Source: Mayfieldus sp963841445 (lineage in GTDB: Bacteria > Actinomycetota > Thermoleophilia > Solirubrobacterales > 70-9). From it: a DNA stretch of 64,000 nucleotides. A model generated the notes under the pieces. The model made no database searches, was not told the origin of the DNA, and saw only the letters and a list, made by a program, of their open reading frames with translations. Of this stretch, positions 8,914-16,105 are shown piece after piece. The position numbers were made by a program, and so were the translations under genes. Location of the stretch: contig CAWJCP010000001.1 in the NCBI GenBank assembly GCA_963841445.1, positions 431,912 to 495,911 of the forward strand. The letters are read 5' to 3'. The first letter of the stretch is position 1, and the number at the start of each line of letters is the position of its first letter.

Positions 8914-8951
8914 CAGACGGTACGTCTTATACAGACGGTACGCACTGTACC
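8914..8951. promoter_or_regulatory. Repeat-rich divergent operator between membrane protein and padR
   Basis: CAGACGGTACG occurs twice as a direct repeat (8914-8924 and 8932-8942). Two inverted repeats overlap it: AGACG-N3-CGTCT (8915-8927) and GGTAC-N5-GTACC (8937-8951). Between them is an AT-rich TTATAC that could serve as a -10 element. The site sits immediately before padR and in front of the divergent gene, as expected for an autoregulated PadR repressor. Confidence 0.55.
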
Positions 8952-8964
8952 ATGCCCAAGCGGG

Positions 8965-9528
8965 ATGCCGGACATCCAGCTCACCGCGACCTCCTACATC
9001 GTCCTCGGCCTGCTTGCCCAAACGGGCGAGGCCACGCCCTACCAGCTCAAGCAGATGGTGGAGATTTCGGTCGGACACTTCTGGTCGCTCCCGCGCTCGC
9101 AGCTCTATGCAGAGCCGGCTCGCCTCGCCCAAGCCGGCTACTTGACCGAGGATCGCGAGCTGGACGGCCGCCGCCGCAAGCGGTACGCGCTCACCGAACG
9201 CGGCCGTGAAGCGCTGGAGCAATGGACCGGCACGCCCACCGCGGAGTTCGTCGAGTTTCGCGACCTTGCCTTGCTGAAGCTCTTCTTCGGGGCCGATCCA
9301 GAGCTCGTGGCTGAGGCGCAACTCACCGAGCTGCGCCCGCGGCTCGAGGTCTATGAGGCGATGGACGCCCTCGACGACGGCTCGGCCCCTCGCGGACCTT
9401 GGCAGGCTCTGGAGGCCGGAGTCGAGCACGTCAAGACCTCGATCCGTAACTGGGAGCGGATCGCCCAGGAAGGGCGCCAGACAGCGGCCACCTCGTCCCA
9501 CACGCACTCCACCCGGTTGGGTCGTTAA
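8965..9528 (+). CDS. PadR family transcriptional regulator
   Basis: 187 aa DNA-binding regulator. The N-terminal winged helix is clear (SYIVLGLLAQ, then PYQLKQMVE, then the wing GYLTEDRELDGRRRKRYALT). The C-terminal half is a helical dimerisation domain (Vir/AphA-like). PadR proteins repress divergent genes until a small ligand binds; the ligand cannot be predicted. It lies next to the repeat-rich operator at 8914-8951, pointing to autoregulation and control of the divergent membrane protein. Confidence 0.9.
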   Translation: MPDIQLTATSYIVLGLLAQTGEATPYQLKQMVEISVGHFWSLPRSQLYAEPARLAQAGYLTEDRELDGRRRKRYALTERGREALEQWTGTPTAEFVEFRDLALLKLFFGADPELVAEAQLTELRPRLEVYEAMDALDDGSAPRGPWQALEAGVEHVKTSIRNWERIAQEGRQTAATSSHTHSTRLGR

Positions 9529-9566
9529 CCGCCCCAATTGGCCGCAGGGACTGCCACTCAGCCGAA

Positions 9567-9609
9567 CGCCCCGAGCAGGATTCGAACCTGCGGCCTACTG
9601 CTTAGGAGG
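9567..9609 (-). pseudogene. tRNA-Arg 3' half (attR-type junction)
   Basis: 43 nt match the 3' half of the intact tRNA at 10763-10836 with one difference (position 9600). It covers the acceptor 3' strand, T arm, variable loop and anticodon 3' strand, then stops at the anticodon loop. The core reads CCTCCTAAGCAG, where the functional tRNA has GGAG. Homology ends at GGGTGGG on the element side. Confidence 0.8.
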
Positions 9610-9649
9610 CCCACCCGACTTCGTCTTCGCCCGACTCGGAGCGAGTAGT

Positions 9650-9895
9650 TCAGGCGGTGACGCGAGAATCCGGCCAAGTCCCCGTGTTCACACGTTCATA
9701 AAAGCTGTCAGGCGCTAGATCGGCATAACCGGGCCAGACCACGGTGCCGGTCTCTCGATCACCCCTGACCTTCGCGAAACTCTCGGTGGTCCGCGCGGTC
9801 TCGAATACCGGACCTCGCATTCGCTCCAGCACAGCGACTTCCCCGACCGCACCGGCCGAACCGATGGACACCCGCGAGTACAGAGGGTGGCTCAA
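9650..9895 (-). CDS. DUF2442-like small protein
   Basis: 81 aa from a TTG at 9895 (or 73 aa from GTG 9871). The C-terminal half carries the DUF2442 style: MRGPVFETARTTESFAKV and GTVVWPGYADLAPDSFYE. DUF2442 proteins often sit beside DUF4160 proteins in toxin-antitoxin-like pairs, but no partner is seen here. The start overlaps the stop of the DHFR-like gene by 4 nt. The N-terminus is weakly conserved, so a partly decayed gene is possible. Confidence 0.5.
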   Translation of the reverse strand: MSHPLYSRVSIGSAGAVGEVAVLERMRGPVFETARTTESFAKVRGDRETGTVVWPGYADLAPDSFYERVNTGTWPDSRVTA

Positions 9896-10563
9896 CTCGC
9901 CGTCGCCGTTTCCTGAGTGGGAGGAGTGTGCTTGACCACCCGGTAGCGGATGTGGATCGTGCCGGGAGCCTCGAGCACGCGCACCAGCTCGAGCTCCGGC
10001 TCTCCCGGCTCGAAGCCGTCGAGGAGCCGCTCCCCCGCGCCGAGGATCACCGGGGACACCTGGAGGTCGACCTCGTCGACCAGCCCGGCCTTGAGGGCCT
10101 GCTGGGCGCATGAGGCGCCGCCGGCGATGGAGACGTTCTGGCCTCCGGCCACCTCCTTCGCCTGCTCGTAGGCGGACTCGATCCCTTCGGTGACGAAGTG
10201 GAAGGTCGTGCCTCCCTCCATCTCGATCGGATCGTGGGCGTAGTGGGTGAGGACGTAGGTCGGAGCATGGTACGGCGGATCGTCTCCCCACCAGCCCTTC
10301 CAAGCCGAGTCGCCCCATTCGCCGCGGATCGGGCCGAACATGTTCCGCCCCATGATGAAGGCGCCCATCCCGTCCATCATCTCCGACATCACCTGCTCGT
10401 TGACGGGGTGTCCGCCGCTCTCGGGCCCCTCATCGAGGTGCCACCTGTGTAACTCGAACCCGCCGACGCCGAGCGGATTGTCCTCGTCCTGGTTGGGCCC
10501 GGCGACGAAGCCGTCGGCGGACACGGACATCGAGAGATTCACTTTGTTGCCGGCCGTGCTCAT
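9892..10563 (-). CDS. Dihydrofolate reductase family protein (RibD C-terminal/YyaP-like)
   Basis: 223 aa. The N-terminus (VNLSMSVSADGFVAGP) and the central MGRNMFGPIRGEWG block are typical of the RibD C-terminal domain, and NVSIAGGASCAQQALKAGLV is the NADPH-binding region. The C-terminus ends in TIHIRYRVV. These proteins reduce unknown substrates, and many are stand-alone stress or cargo genes. A relic with a similar C-terminus lies just upstream (10560-10640), pointing to an earlier tandem copy. Confidence 0.88.
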   Translation of the reverse strand: MSTAGNKVNLSMSVSADGFVAGPNQDEDNPLGVGGFELHRWHLDEGPESGGHPVNEQVMSEMMDGMGAFIMGRNMFGPIRGEWGDSAWKGWWGDDPPYHAPTYVLTHYAHDPIEMEGGTTFHFVTEGIESAYEQAKEVAGGQNVSIAGGASCAQQALKAGLVDEVDLQVSPVILGAGERLLDGFEPGEPELELVRVLEAPGTIHIRYRVVKHTPPTQETATAS

Positions 10564-10640
10564 GCGGCACTCCTGTCAGCGGTTGCGATCCGGTAGCTGA
10601 GGTGCGTCACCTCGGGAGTCTCGATTGTTCTGATTCTCCA
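10560..10640 (-). pseudogene. Relic of a second DHFR-like gene, C-terminal end
   Basis: The reading frame ends in TIETPEVTHLSYRIATA, which matches the end of the intact neighbour (EAPGTIHIRYRVV) in order and spacing. Nothing recognisable precedes it before the tRNA at 10763, so only the last 25 or so residues survive. The rest of 10641-10762 shows no gene. Confidence 0.4.
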
Positions 10641-10762
10641 CCATCCAACGCAGCGGGCCGTCCTCCCGCCAGACCCGGCTCTCCTGTCTTCAGCCCGCCC
10701 ACGGGAACCTAACGCAGCGGGTCCGACCTGATCAGACTCAGAAACCGCCTGCAAATGAAGAG

Positions 10763-10836
<74 letters not shown>

Positions 10837-10844
10837 CGGGGTGA

Positions 10845-10850
10845 AGGGTA
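10845..10850 (-). promoter_or_regulatory. tRNA-Arg -10 box TACCCT
   Basis: TACCCT on the minus strand ends 8 nt before the tRNA 5' end. The 5' half at 12962 has TAACCT at the same distance, and the one at 14360 has TAGACT 10 nt away, so the promoter travels with the copies. Confidence 0.55.
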
Positions 10851-10888
10851 CGGCTCTGTCCAGCTGAGCGACCGGGGGTACGGCTCTG
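10846..10888 (-). repeat. D-arm tRNA fragment between two 14-nt direct repeats
   Basis: GGGTACGGCTCTGT occurs at 10846-10859 and 10875-10888. Between and across them is a degenerate copy of the tRNA D-arm (minus strand CGGTCGCTCAGCTGGACAGA). It looks like slippage or a short duplication of the tRNA leader region. Confidence 0.6.
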
Positions 10889-10922
10889 TGGCACGGCTTC
10901 GCGACCTTCTCAACGGCTACGA

Positions 10923-11318
10923 CTACTCCCGCAGGGCGGCGGCTTCAAGGGCTTCGGCTTCGGTCGAACAATTGCGCCACCAGACGCACTTGCCGTCTCG
11001 CCACCTCATCGGTTGCCAGAACGGGTCGACAAGCGGCGTCGCGCTGCCAGCACCATGTCCCCAGCCGCGGGCATGGACGAGCGTCACGTCTCCGAGATCG
11101 CGCACCTCCTCGACCTCGAGGGTGTAGTCGGGAAAGGCTCCCAGGAAGTTGTCCCACCAGCGGCGCAGCCCCTCGCGCCCGCGGTAGGCGCCCTCCATCG
11201 CGACGAGACGCGACTCGACCTCTATCTCGTCGTCGGCGAGAGCCACAAACGCGTCCCAGTCCCGCCGGTTGAAGGCATCGACAGACCGGTAATACAACTC
11301 CACGTTCTGCTGCGACAT
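10923..11318 (-). CDS. SnoaL-like (NTF2-fold) protein
   Basis: 131 aa with the start placed at the ATG in MSQQNVELYYRSVDAFNRRD, by comparison with three paralogues at 12974-14185. The single NTF2-like fold is shown by FVALADDEIEVESR, GREGLRRWWDNF and the late strand RDGKCVWWR. SnoaL-like proteins range from polyketide cyclases to ligand binders; no catalytic set is evident. Its upstream region resembles the att arm found before the paralogue at 14185, so it seems to be part of a duplicated module. Confidence 0.8.
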   Translation of the reverse strand: MSQQNVELYYRSVDAFNRRDWDAFVALADDEIEVESRLVAMEGAYRGREGLRRWWDNFLGAFPDYTLEVEEVRDLGDVTLVHARGWGHGAGSATPLVDPFWQPMRWRDGKCVWWRNCSTEAEALEAAALRE

Positions 11319-11507
11319 CGCCCGCGCAAGTATCTCGCCATTGGCCTTCTCAGTCCACGACAAACGCTCCGCTTCACTGGGCGCCTACATGCCGAGTTGG
11401 ATCGGGCGCTTGAATGGGCAGAAATCCCGATCCGGGCGCTACGCTGGCCCCGGACGCCGCAAGCGCCCGTCCAAGGACACGGCAGTCCAGAGCCGAAATC
11501 TGGACCT

Positions 11508-11569
11508 GGCCCCGGTAGCTCAACTGGATAGAGCGACTCCCTCCTAAGCAGCCCGGTTTCGTGCCTGGC
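11508..11569 (+). repeat. 62-bp inverted repeat, left copy: tRNA-Arg 5' half plus att arm
   Basis: The first 40 nt (from 11509) are the 5' half of tRNA-Arg on the plus strand up to CTCCTAAGCAG. The next 18 nt are CCCGGTTTCGTGCCTGGC. The whole 62 nt recur inverted at 12902-12963 with three mismatches (59 of 62 identical). This is an attL-type junction: chromosomal tRNA half joined to element arm. Confidence 0.85.
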
Positions 11570-11655
11570 CGTGCGCAAATGCACGGCTCGGATTCGGTCC
11601 GATTAGCGGCGATTGGGTTCGATTTGGGCAGGGAAGCGGGCTTCCTGCCCACTGG
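11548..11655 (+). repeat. att arm with hairpins, copy B
   Basis: About 105 nt that align, by eye at about 75 %, with the inverted copy at 14219-14320. Shared blocks include CGATTAG, GATTGG, TTCGAT and a TGGGCAG...CTGCCCA inverted repeat. Two hairpins are visible: GCCGTGC-N6-GCACGGC (11568-11587) and a long stem at 11625-11651. The recombinase relic begins right after it, the usual layout of attP beside int. Confidence 0.65.
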
Positions 11656-11656
11656 A

Positions 11657-11800
11657 CGCTCATCGAGAAGCTCGCTTCGGGGTGGCCGATCTGCTCAGCG
11701 ACGTAGATCGGGTCATCTGCAGCGCAAGCCGCACATTCGCGTAGGTGCGCCGCAGCGAGGTAGGTCCGAGTGGTGATCGTTCCGAGACTGGCCTGGAGGC
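11657..11800 (-). pseudogene. Decayed tyrosine recombinase (integrase), C-terminal remnant
   Basis: In one minus-strand frame TSLRRTYANVRLA (LRRTYA at 11738-11755) matches the HxLRRTxA box, with Ser for His. In another, DDPIYVAEQIGH (11682-11717) matches the second box just before the catalytic tyrosine. The tyrosine position reads FSMSVQW, so the nucleophile is missing. A frameshift lies between 11718 and 11738, and no N-terminal domain remains. 11801-11950 has no other recognisable gene. It is clearly non-functional and explains the att-like junctions. Confidence 0.7.
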
Positions 11801-12037
11801 CCGCAAGCCCCAAGACCCCCAGGGGTGAGCCGCAATCCTCTGTCTGGGCGAGCAAGTAGTGAGCCGTCGCAGCACCGAGATACTGCGTACTGCGCTGGCG
11901 ATGTCACACGAAACGTGAAGCTGGGCAGTCTGCTCCTGCTGCCATTGCAACCTTTTTCACCTTGACGGGCTTCGTCCGGCCTGGTCTAGGGTCTCAGGTG
12001 CGGAGGGCTGAATTGTTGGCGGCGACGTTGGGGAGGC

Positions 12038-12868
12038 ATGAAGCGGTTTTTGGCGACGTTCTTGGTTTCGGTTGTTTGGCCCGGGGCGGCGAGTGCTCAC
12101 GTCACGACGATCGTCGATGCGGGTGTGCCGGGCGTTGCTATGCCGCGCGACGTGACCATGGCGGCAGATCTCGGTGCTGATTACTTGCGGCTGCGGATTG
12201 AGCCGACGACTCCGACCTGGGCGACTGACTGGCTGCTGCGCTCTGTTCACGAGCAGGACCAGATCGGGGCCATGCTTGTGCCCTGCTGGACGTGGGGCGA
12301 AGGAATCTCTCCCGACGATTACGAGGAGTGGTTTCGTTTCTTGGGCGAACGCTACCCAGGTGTCCATGCTTGGGCCGTAGGAAACGAGCCCGATCTCAGC
12401 TTGCCGGGAGGGGCTGCTGCCTACCGAGAGTTGGTACGAGCCGCTCGGCGTGGCCTGGATGGGTCGGGCCATGCCCACGACATCTTCCTGATTGGGGAGA
12501 CGTCCCCAAGTTCCTACGGTCCCCGCTTTGCACATCGGGTTATGCGCGACCGGCGGGTGCGCCGACGCGTGACCGGCTGGGCGACTCACCCCTACAACAT
12601 CACCGACGCACAGGGCGTTGCCACCTTGATGTGGCTGCACCGTGCCACGAAGTTGCCGATCTGGAACACCGAGTACGGCACCCGCGATGATCCGTCCGAG
12701 CTTTGGGCAGCTGTGCGCCGTACTGCCAATCGTCCCTGGATCCGGAGCTTCTCGCAATACACGCTTCGTTCCGACTGGTTCGGCACCGGCCTGCTGACTG
12801 CCGCCGGAAAACCTCGCTCGACGCTGCGCGCGTTCGTCGCTGCAAACCGCTGGCTCCGCCTCCCGTGA
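12038..12868 (+). CDS. Secreted glycoside-hydrolase-like protein (TIM barrel)
   Basis: 276 aa with signal peptide FLATFLVSVVWPGAASAH and a Shine-Dalgarno (GGGGAGG) before the ATG. The barrel shows AVGNEPDLSLPG, where the Glu could be the acid/base, and PIWNTEYGT, where the Glu could be the nucleophile, as in clan A (GH5/GH39-like) enzymes. The substrate is unknown. It is the only gene between the 62-bp inverted repeats, and its codon use is less GC-extreme than that of neighbours outside the island, in line with transfer. Confidence 0.75.
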   Translation: MKRFLATFLVSVVWPGAASAHVTTIVDAGVPGVAMPRDVTMAADLGADYLRLRIEPTTPTWATDWLLRSVHEQDQIGAMLVPCWTWGEGISPDDYEEWFRFLGERYPGVHAWAVGNEPDLSLPGGAAAYRELVRAARRGLDGSGHAHDIFLIGETSPSSYGPRFAHRVMRDRRVRRRVTGWATHPYNITDAQGVATLMWLHRATKLPIWNTEYGTRDDPSELWAAVRRTANRPWIRSFSQYTLRSDWFGTGLLTAAGKPRSTLRAFVAANRWLRLP

Positions 12869-12891
12869 GCGGGCACCCCAGGGAGCCCGCT
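12868..12891 (+). terminator. Hairpin at the glycosidase stop
   Basis: AGCGGGC (12868-12874) pairs with GCCCGCT (12885-12891) across a 10-nt loop, starting in the stop codon. There is no T-run, so it is a weak intrinsic terminator candidate. Confidence 0.4.
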
Positions 12892-12901
12892 AACACGCCC
12901 A

Positions 12902-12963
<62 letters not shown>

Positions 12964-12973
12964 CCAGCGAAGG

Positions 12974-13378
12974 TTACGGGCCCTGCGTGGCGGCTTCGAG
13001 CGCCGCTGCTCTGGTCTCGTAGTCGCGGTAGGAAACGGTCTTCCCATCACGCAGGGTGATGAGGGAGAAAGCCTCCAAGGAGACGGGAGCGCCGCTGGCG
13101 CGCCCTTGCGCCGCGTAGTGGGTGTGGACCAGCACCGAGTCACCGAGATCTTCGATCGACTCGGCCCTGGCTTCGAAATCGTCGAATCCCGCGACGAGGT
13201 CTTCGGTGAAGAACCTCCGCAGAGCGTCCCTTCCCCGCACCGGCTCCACACCCAGAACTCCGGCGAGCACCGGATCCCACTCAACTCCCGGATCCATGGT
13301 CGCCAAGACGCCTTCGATATCGCCCCTCGCGAAGGCCTCGTATCCGCTGCGAACGACCTCGACGTTCTCCTGCGACAT
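12974..13378 (-). CDS. SnoaL-like (NTF2-fold) protein
   Basis: 134 aa, starting MSQENVEVVRSGYEAFARGD. The fold is marked by MDPGVEWDPVLAGVLG, GRDALRRFFTEDL and ITLRDGKTVSYRDYE. It is the third of three tandem paralogues, with only 3 nt separating it from the one before, so they are almost certainly co-transcribed. Its end runs up to the tRNA-half repeat. The ligand or substrate is unknown. Confidence 0.85.
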   Translation of the reverse strand: MSQENVEVVRSGYEAFARGDIEGVLATMDPGVEWDPVLAGVLGVEPVRGRDALRRFFTEDLVAGFDDFEARAESIEDLGDSVLVHTHYAAQGRASGAPVSLEAFSLITLRDGKTVSYRDYETRAAALEAATQGP

Positions 13379-13381
13379 CGC

Positions 13382-13777
13382 CTACTCCGACAGCCTGGCG
13401 GCTTCGAGGGCTTCGGCGCGATTCGCGTAGACCTGGTTGCGAACCAGGCGGCCTTTCCGGACCGTCCAGACAAACTCCCACGTGCCCTCCAGCGGCATTC
13501 CGGTTCGCTTCTCGGTGCCGCTGATGCGGGCGGCTACGACGACGTTCTCTCCCGCGTCGATGAAGTCCTCGGGCTGTACTCGGAAGTTCTCGTAGATCTC
13601 GAAGATGTTCTTCAGCGAATTGCCCACCTGCCCACCGCGCCGTGTGCCCGGCTCCACGGCCTCGGCGTGCTGTTCCCACTCGAAGTCCGGATCCAGCAAT
13701 TCAGCGCCGACGCTGAAGTCGCCTCGCGACCAGCCGTCAAAGATCCGCCGGACAATCTCGACGTTCTCCTGCGACAT
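13382..13777 (-). CDS. SnoaL-like (NTF2-fold) protein
   Basis: 131 aa, middle gene of the tandem set. It starts MSQENVEIVRRIFDGWSRGD, and the conserved strand near the end reads VWTVRKGRLVRNQVYANRAE. Gaps of 3 nt on both sides make a compact operon. The shared N-terminus with its neighbours shows that it arose by duplication. No catalytic residues were identified. Confidence 0.85.
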   Translation of the reverse strand: MSQENVEIVRRIFDGWSRGDFSVGAELLDPDFEWEQHAEAVEPGTRRGGQVGNSLKNIFEIYENFRVQPEDFIDAGENVVVAARISGTEKRTGMPLEGTWEFVWTVRKGRLVRNQVYANRAEALEAARLSE

Positions 13778-13780
13778 CGC

Positions 13781-14185
13781 CTACTCACGCAGGCCGACGG
13801 CTTCGAGGGCCGCAGCGCGGTCCATATAGCCCTGCATACGGACCACCCGGCCTTCGCGAACCGCAACGACAACGGCCGTGTCGGTTTCCAGCTCAACTCC
13901 GCTGCCTCTGCCTCGCCGGTATTCGTGCAATAGGACAACGACGTTGTCGCCCGCGTCGATGAACTTCTCTGCCTCCAGGCGGCGTACTTCCCACGCCTCC
14001 AGATCCTCCGCCTCGAACGTCTGGTCGATCTCGGCAAGGCCGTGGGCTTTCTGGCCCTCTTGGAGCCCCCCGACGGTGCCGTGGAACTCGACCTCGGGAT
14101 CGACCAGCTGTGCTGTCTTTTCGGCGTCCCCTCCCTGGGACGCCTCGAAAGCCGCCCGCACGATCTCCACGTTCTCCTGCGACAT
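13781..14185 (-). CDS. SnoaL-like (NTF2-fold) protein
   Basis: 134 aa from the ATG at 14185 (MSQENVEIVRAAFEASQGGD); an upstream in-frame ATG would include att-arm sequence and was rejected by paralogue comparison. It is first in the tandem operon, so the promoter should lie in the att arm (14219-14320). The leader before the start resembles that of the SnoaL gene at 11318 (GGCGAGATACT shared), which shows that gene and leader were copied together. Confidence 0.85.
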   Translation of the reverse strand: MSQENVEIVRAAFEASQGGDAEKTAQLVDPEVEFHGTVGGLQEGQKAHGLAEIDQTFEAEDLEAWEVRRLEAEKFIDAGDNVVVLLHEYRRGRGSGVELETDTAVVVAVREGRVVRMQGYMDRAAALEAVGLRE

Positions 14186-14218
14186 CCCCGGCAGTATCTC
14201 GCCTTGGCCAGGGCTTAT

Positions 14219-14320
14219 CCATTGGGCAGAAACGCCGGTCGTCTGCCCACATCGAACCAATCACCCTAATCGCGCGGTATCCGCTGCCATTTCACGCACG
14301 GCCCGCAGGAAGCCGAGCTG
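14219..14320 (-). repeat. att arm, copy A
   Basis: Reads on the minus strand as the counterpart of 11548-11655. It starts CAGCTCGGCTTCCTGCG next to the tRNA half and ends CTGCCCAATGG. The TGGGCAG...CTGCCCA inverted repeat is kept. It leads straight into the SnoaL operon, so the arm also serves as that operon's leader. Confidence 0.6.
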
Positions 14321-14360
14321 TTTAGGAGGGAGTAGCTCTTTCCAGCTGAGCTATCGGGGC
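14321..14360 (-). pseudogene. tRNA-Arg 5' half with promoter (attL-type junction)
   Basis: The minus strand reads GCCCCGATAGCTCAGCTGGA and continues to CTCCTAAACAG, then leaves the tRNA. Two changes weaken it (GGAAAGAGCTAC). TAGACT at 14376-14371 is a -10 box 10 nt before the 5' end. With the 3' half at 9567-9609 it would rebuild a whole tRNA, which suggests this was the original chromosomal locus. Confidence 0.75.
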
Positions 14361-14394
14361 CGGCTGAGCCAGTCTAGGCTGCCGCTGGCTGGAA

Positions 14395-15420
14395 TCACTT
14401 GAGGTTCCATTGGGCGGAGTGGCCGCCGATAAAGAACGGCTGGTAGCGAAACTCGGTTGCCTCGACCCCTCCCGGAACCTTGAAGGGCAGGCAGCCATTG
14501 GCGGTTCGACCATCCTTCAGCTTCACCCTCGGAGGCTTGCACCCGGAGATCCCGGATTGCCGCACCGCATAGGTCTTGCCGTTGGATCCGACCAGCGTTC
14601 CCAGAAAGGCCCGTCCGGTGGTGTCGAAACCCGTCTTTCCGATTCCAGTGACTTTGATCTGAAGGGTGACGTAGGGGCCTTTCCGACCGAGGCTGATCGG
14701 CGCCATCGCGAAGTGCTGGTCGCCGTCGCGAACCTTCGCTGGCGTGCCCAGGCTCGGCGTTGCTGTCTTCCCAGGGCTCGGCGTACCCGATCCTGCCGGG
14801 CCCTTGCCCTCCCCCTCGGGGGTCGTCGCGGCGCTCTTCCCGCGCCTTGCCTGAGACGAATTCGACTTCGTGGTCGTCGGCTCCGAGGTCGCATCCGACC
14901 CGTTGCTCGCAAGGCCGCGCTTGGAGCTATCGGAGCTGCCGCCGAGGTTCGCAAGCGCGAAGATCCCCAGGCCGATGACGACGATCCCGGCGAGAATGGC
15001 GGCAGGCACCGTCCACCTGCGGCCTGCCTGCGGGGGCCGGCCTGCCTGGCGGGACCGCCCTACTTGGGAAGGTCGTCCTGCAGGGACAGGTTGAACTTGC
15101 GCCGCGGGCTCGACCCACCGGTCGAGTGAAGCCCTGATCGCGTCTCGAACCCGGTCCAGCTCAGCGCTCAGCGCATCAGATGTGAGCGGCTCGCTTTCGG
15201 TGTCGGTTCCGATGATCCGAACATCCGTGGCGTCTCCGGACTCGCTGAGCACCACCTCAACCCGCGGCGAGCTCTCGGGCCCGACCGCTTGTCGAGCAAC
15301 GATTCGGTTGGCCTCGACGGCCTCGAGATTCCAGCCGAGCCGGTCGATCGCGTCGGCGCAGGAGAGGACCATCTCCTCCGGCGGCAGATCGGTCCGGAAC
15401 TCGCCAACCAAGCGGGTCAA
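14395..15420 (-). CDS. Membrane-anchored protein with C-terminal DUF4352-like domain
   Basis: 341 aa. Residues 1-110 form a soluble alpha/beta domain (DLPPEEMVLSCADAIDRLGW). A proline/glutamine-rich linker follows, then one membrane helix (VPAAILAGIVVIGLGIFALA), a low-complexity Ser/Thr/Gly stretch, and a beta-rich C-terminal domain (HFAMAPISLGRKGPYVTLQI and GCLPFKVPGGV) that resembles DUF4352. Topology suggests the N-terminus inside and the C-terminus outside. The function is unknown. It flanks the island and looks native. Confidence 0.75.
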   Translation of the reverse strand: MTRLVGEFRTDLPPEEMVLSCADAIDRLGWNLEAVEANRIVARQAVGPESSPRVEVVLSESGDATDVRIIGTDTESEPLTSDALSAELDRVRDAIRASLDRWVEPAAQVQPVPAGRPSQVGRSRQAGRPPQAGRRWTVPAAILAGIVVIGLGIFALANLGGSSDSSKRGLASNGSDATSEPTTTKSNSSQARRGKSAATTPEGEGKGPAGSGTPSPGKTATPSLGTPAKVRDGDQHFAMAPISLGRKGPYVTLQIKVTGIGKTGFDTTGRAFLGTLVGSNGKTYAVRQSGISGCKPPRVKLKDGRTANGCLPFKVPGGVEATEFRYQPFFIGGHSAQWNLK

Positions 15421-15466
15421 GAGCTTTTCCCTTTCAAACCGCAGCGAAGTCTAGGCAGCAGCGGCT

Positions 15467-16093
15467 CTAGTCGTAGAGGCTCTCGGCGGCCAGCGGCATG
15501 CCACGCTGGTTCCAAAGCGTCACGTCCATGAATATGTCGTCGCCGTAGCCGACCAGGGCGTCGAGGGCGACGAGGCTGAAACGGTTGTCGGAGATCAGCT
15601 CCTGGTCCACCGTGTCGCCTTCCAGCTCGGCGGTGGCGGCGACGGCGCCCGGGACCAGCGGCGTGCCCCAGACCAGGGTGACGTCGCCGGCACGCCCGTC
15701 CTCACCCCGCCAGCGCCCGATCACGTCGTCGTTGAGGTCGATCTTCCAGTCCGGGTTGTCCTCGGCGAGCACGTCGGTGAAGTCGGCCTTCGCGCGCAGG
15801 TCCTCCGGGTCGCCACCCTCCCGGCGCAGGTAGGAGACGTGGCCGAACAGCTCCACCGTGCCCTCGCCGGCGTTGGTCGTGGCCGCCGCCGGCACCCAGG
15901 TGCGCCCGCCCCAGGTCCGCTCCGGAAACCAGTTGATCTCGGCCGGCGGCGAGACGCCGCCCGGCAGCTCCTCGATCTCCGAGCAGGCGACCTGGAAGGC
16001 GTCTGCCAGCTGCTCGGCGAAGCGCCCGTAGGGAATCCCCTCCTGGGAGCTGTCGGCTATGAAGCGCGGGATCGGCCGCGGGTTTGGCGCCAT
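15467..16093 (-). CDS. Conserved hypothetical protein
   Basis: 208 aa, acidic, without signal peptide or membrane helix. It contains repeated tryptophans (INWFPERTWGGRTWVP, DLNDDVIGRWRGED) and ends GMPLAAESLYD. I do not recognise a family. It is 12 nt downstream of galT and probably transcribed with it. No metal or nucleotide motif is visible. Confidence 0.7.
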   Translation of the reverse strand: MAPNPRPIPRFIADSSQEGIPYGRFAEQLADAFQVACSEIEELPGGVSPPAEINWFPERTWGGRTWVPAAATTNAGEGTVELFGHVSYLRREGGDPEDLRAKADFTDVLAEDNPDWKIDLNDDVIGRWRGEDGRAGDVTLVWGTPLVPGAVAATAELEGDTVDQELISDNRFSLVALDALVGYGDDIFMDVTLWNQRGMPLAAESLYD

Positions 16094-16105
16094 CGCTGCG
16101 CCACC

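Noticed and set aside
9567..9609. Second functional tRNA at the left end
   Set aside because: Only the 3' half is present; no D arm or 5' acceptor strand is adjacent.
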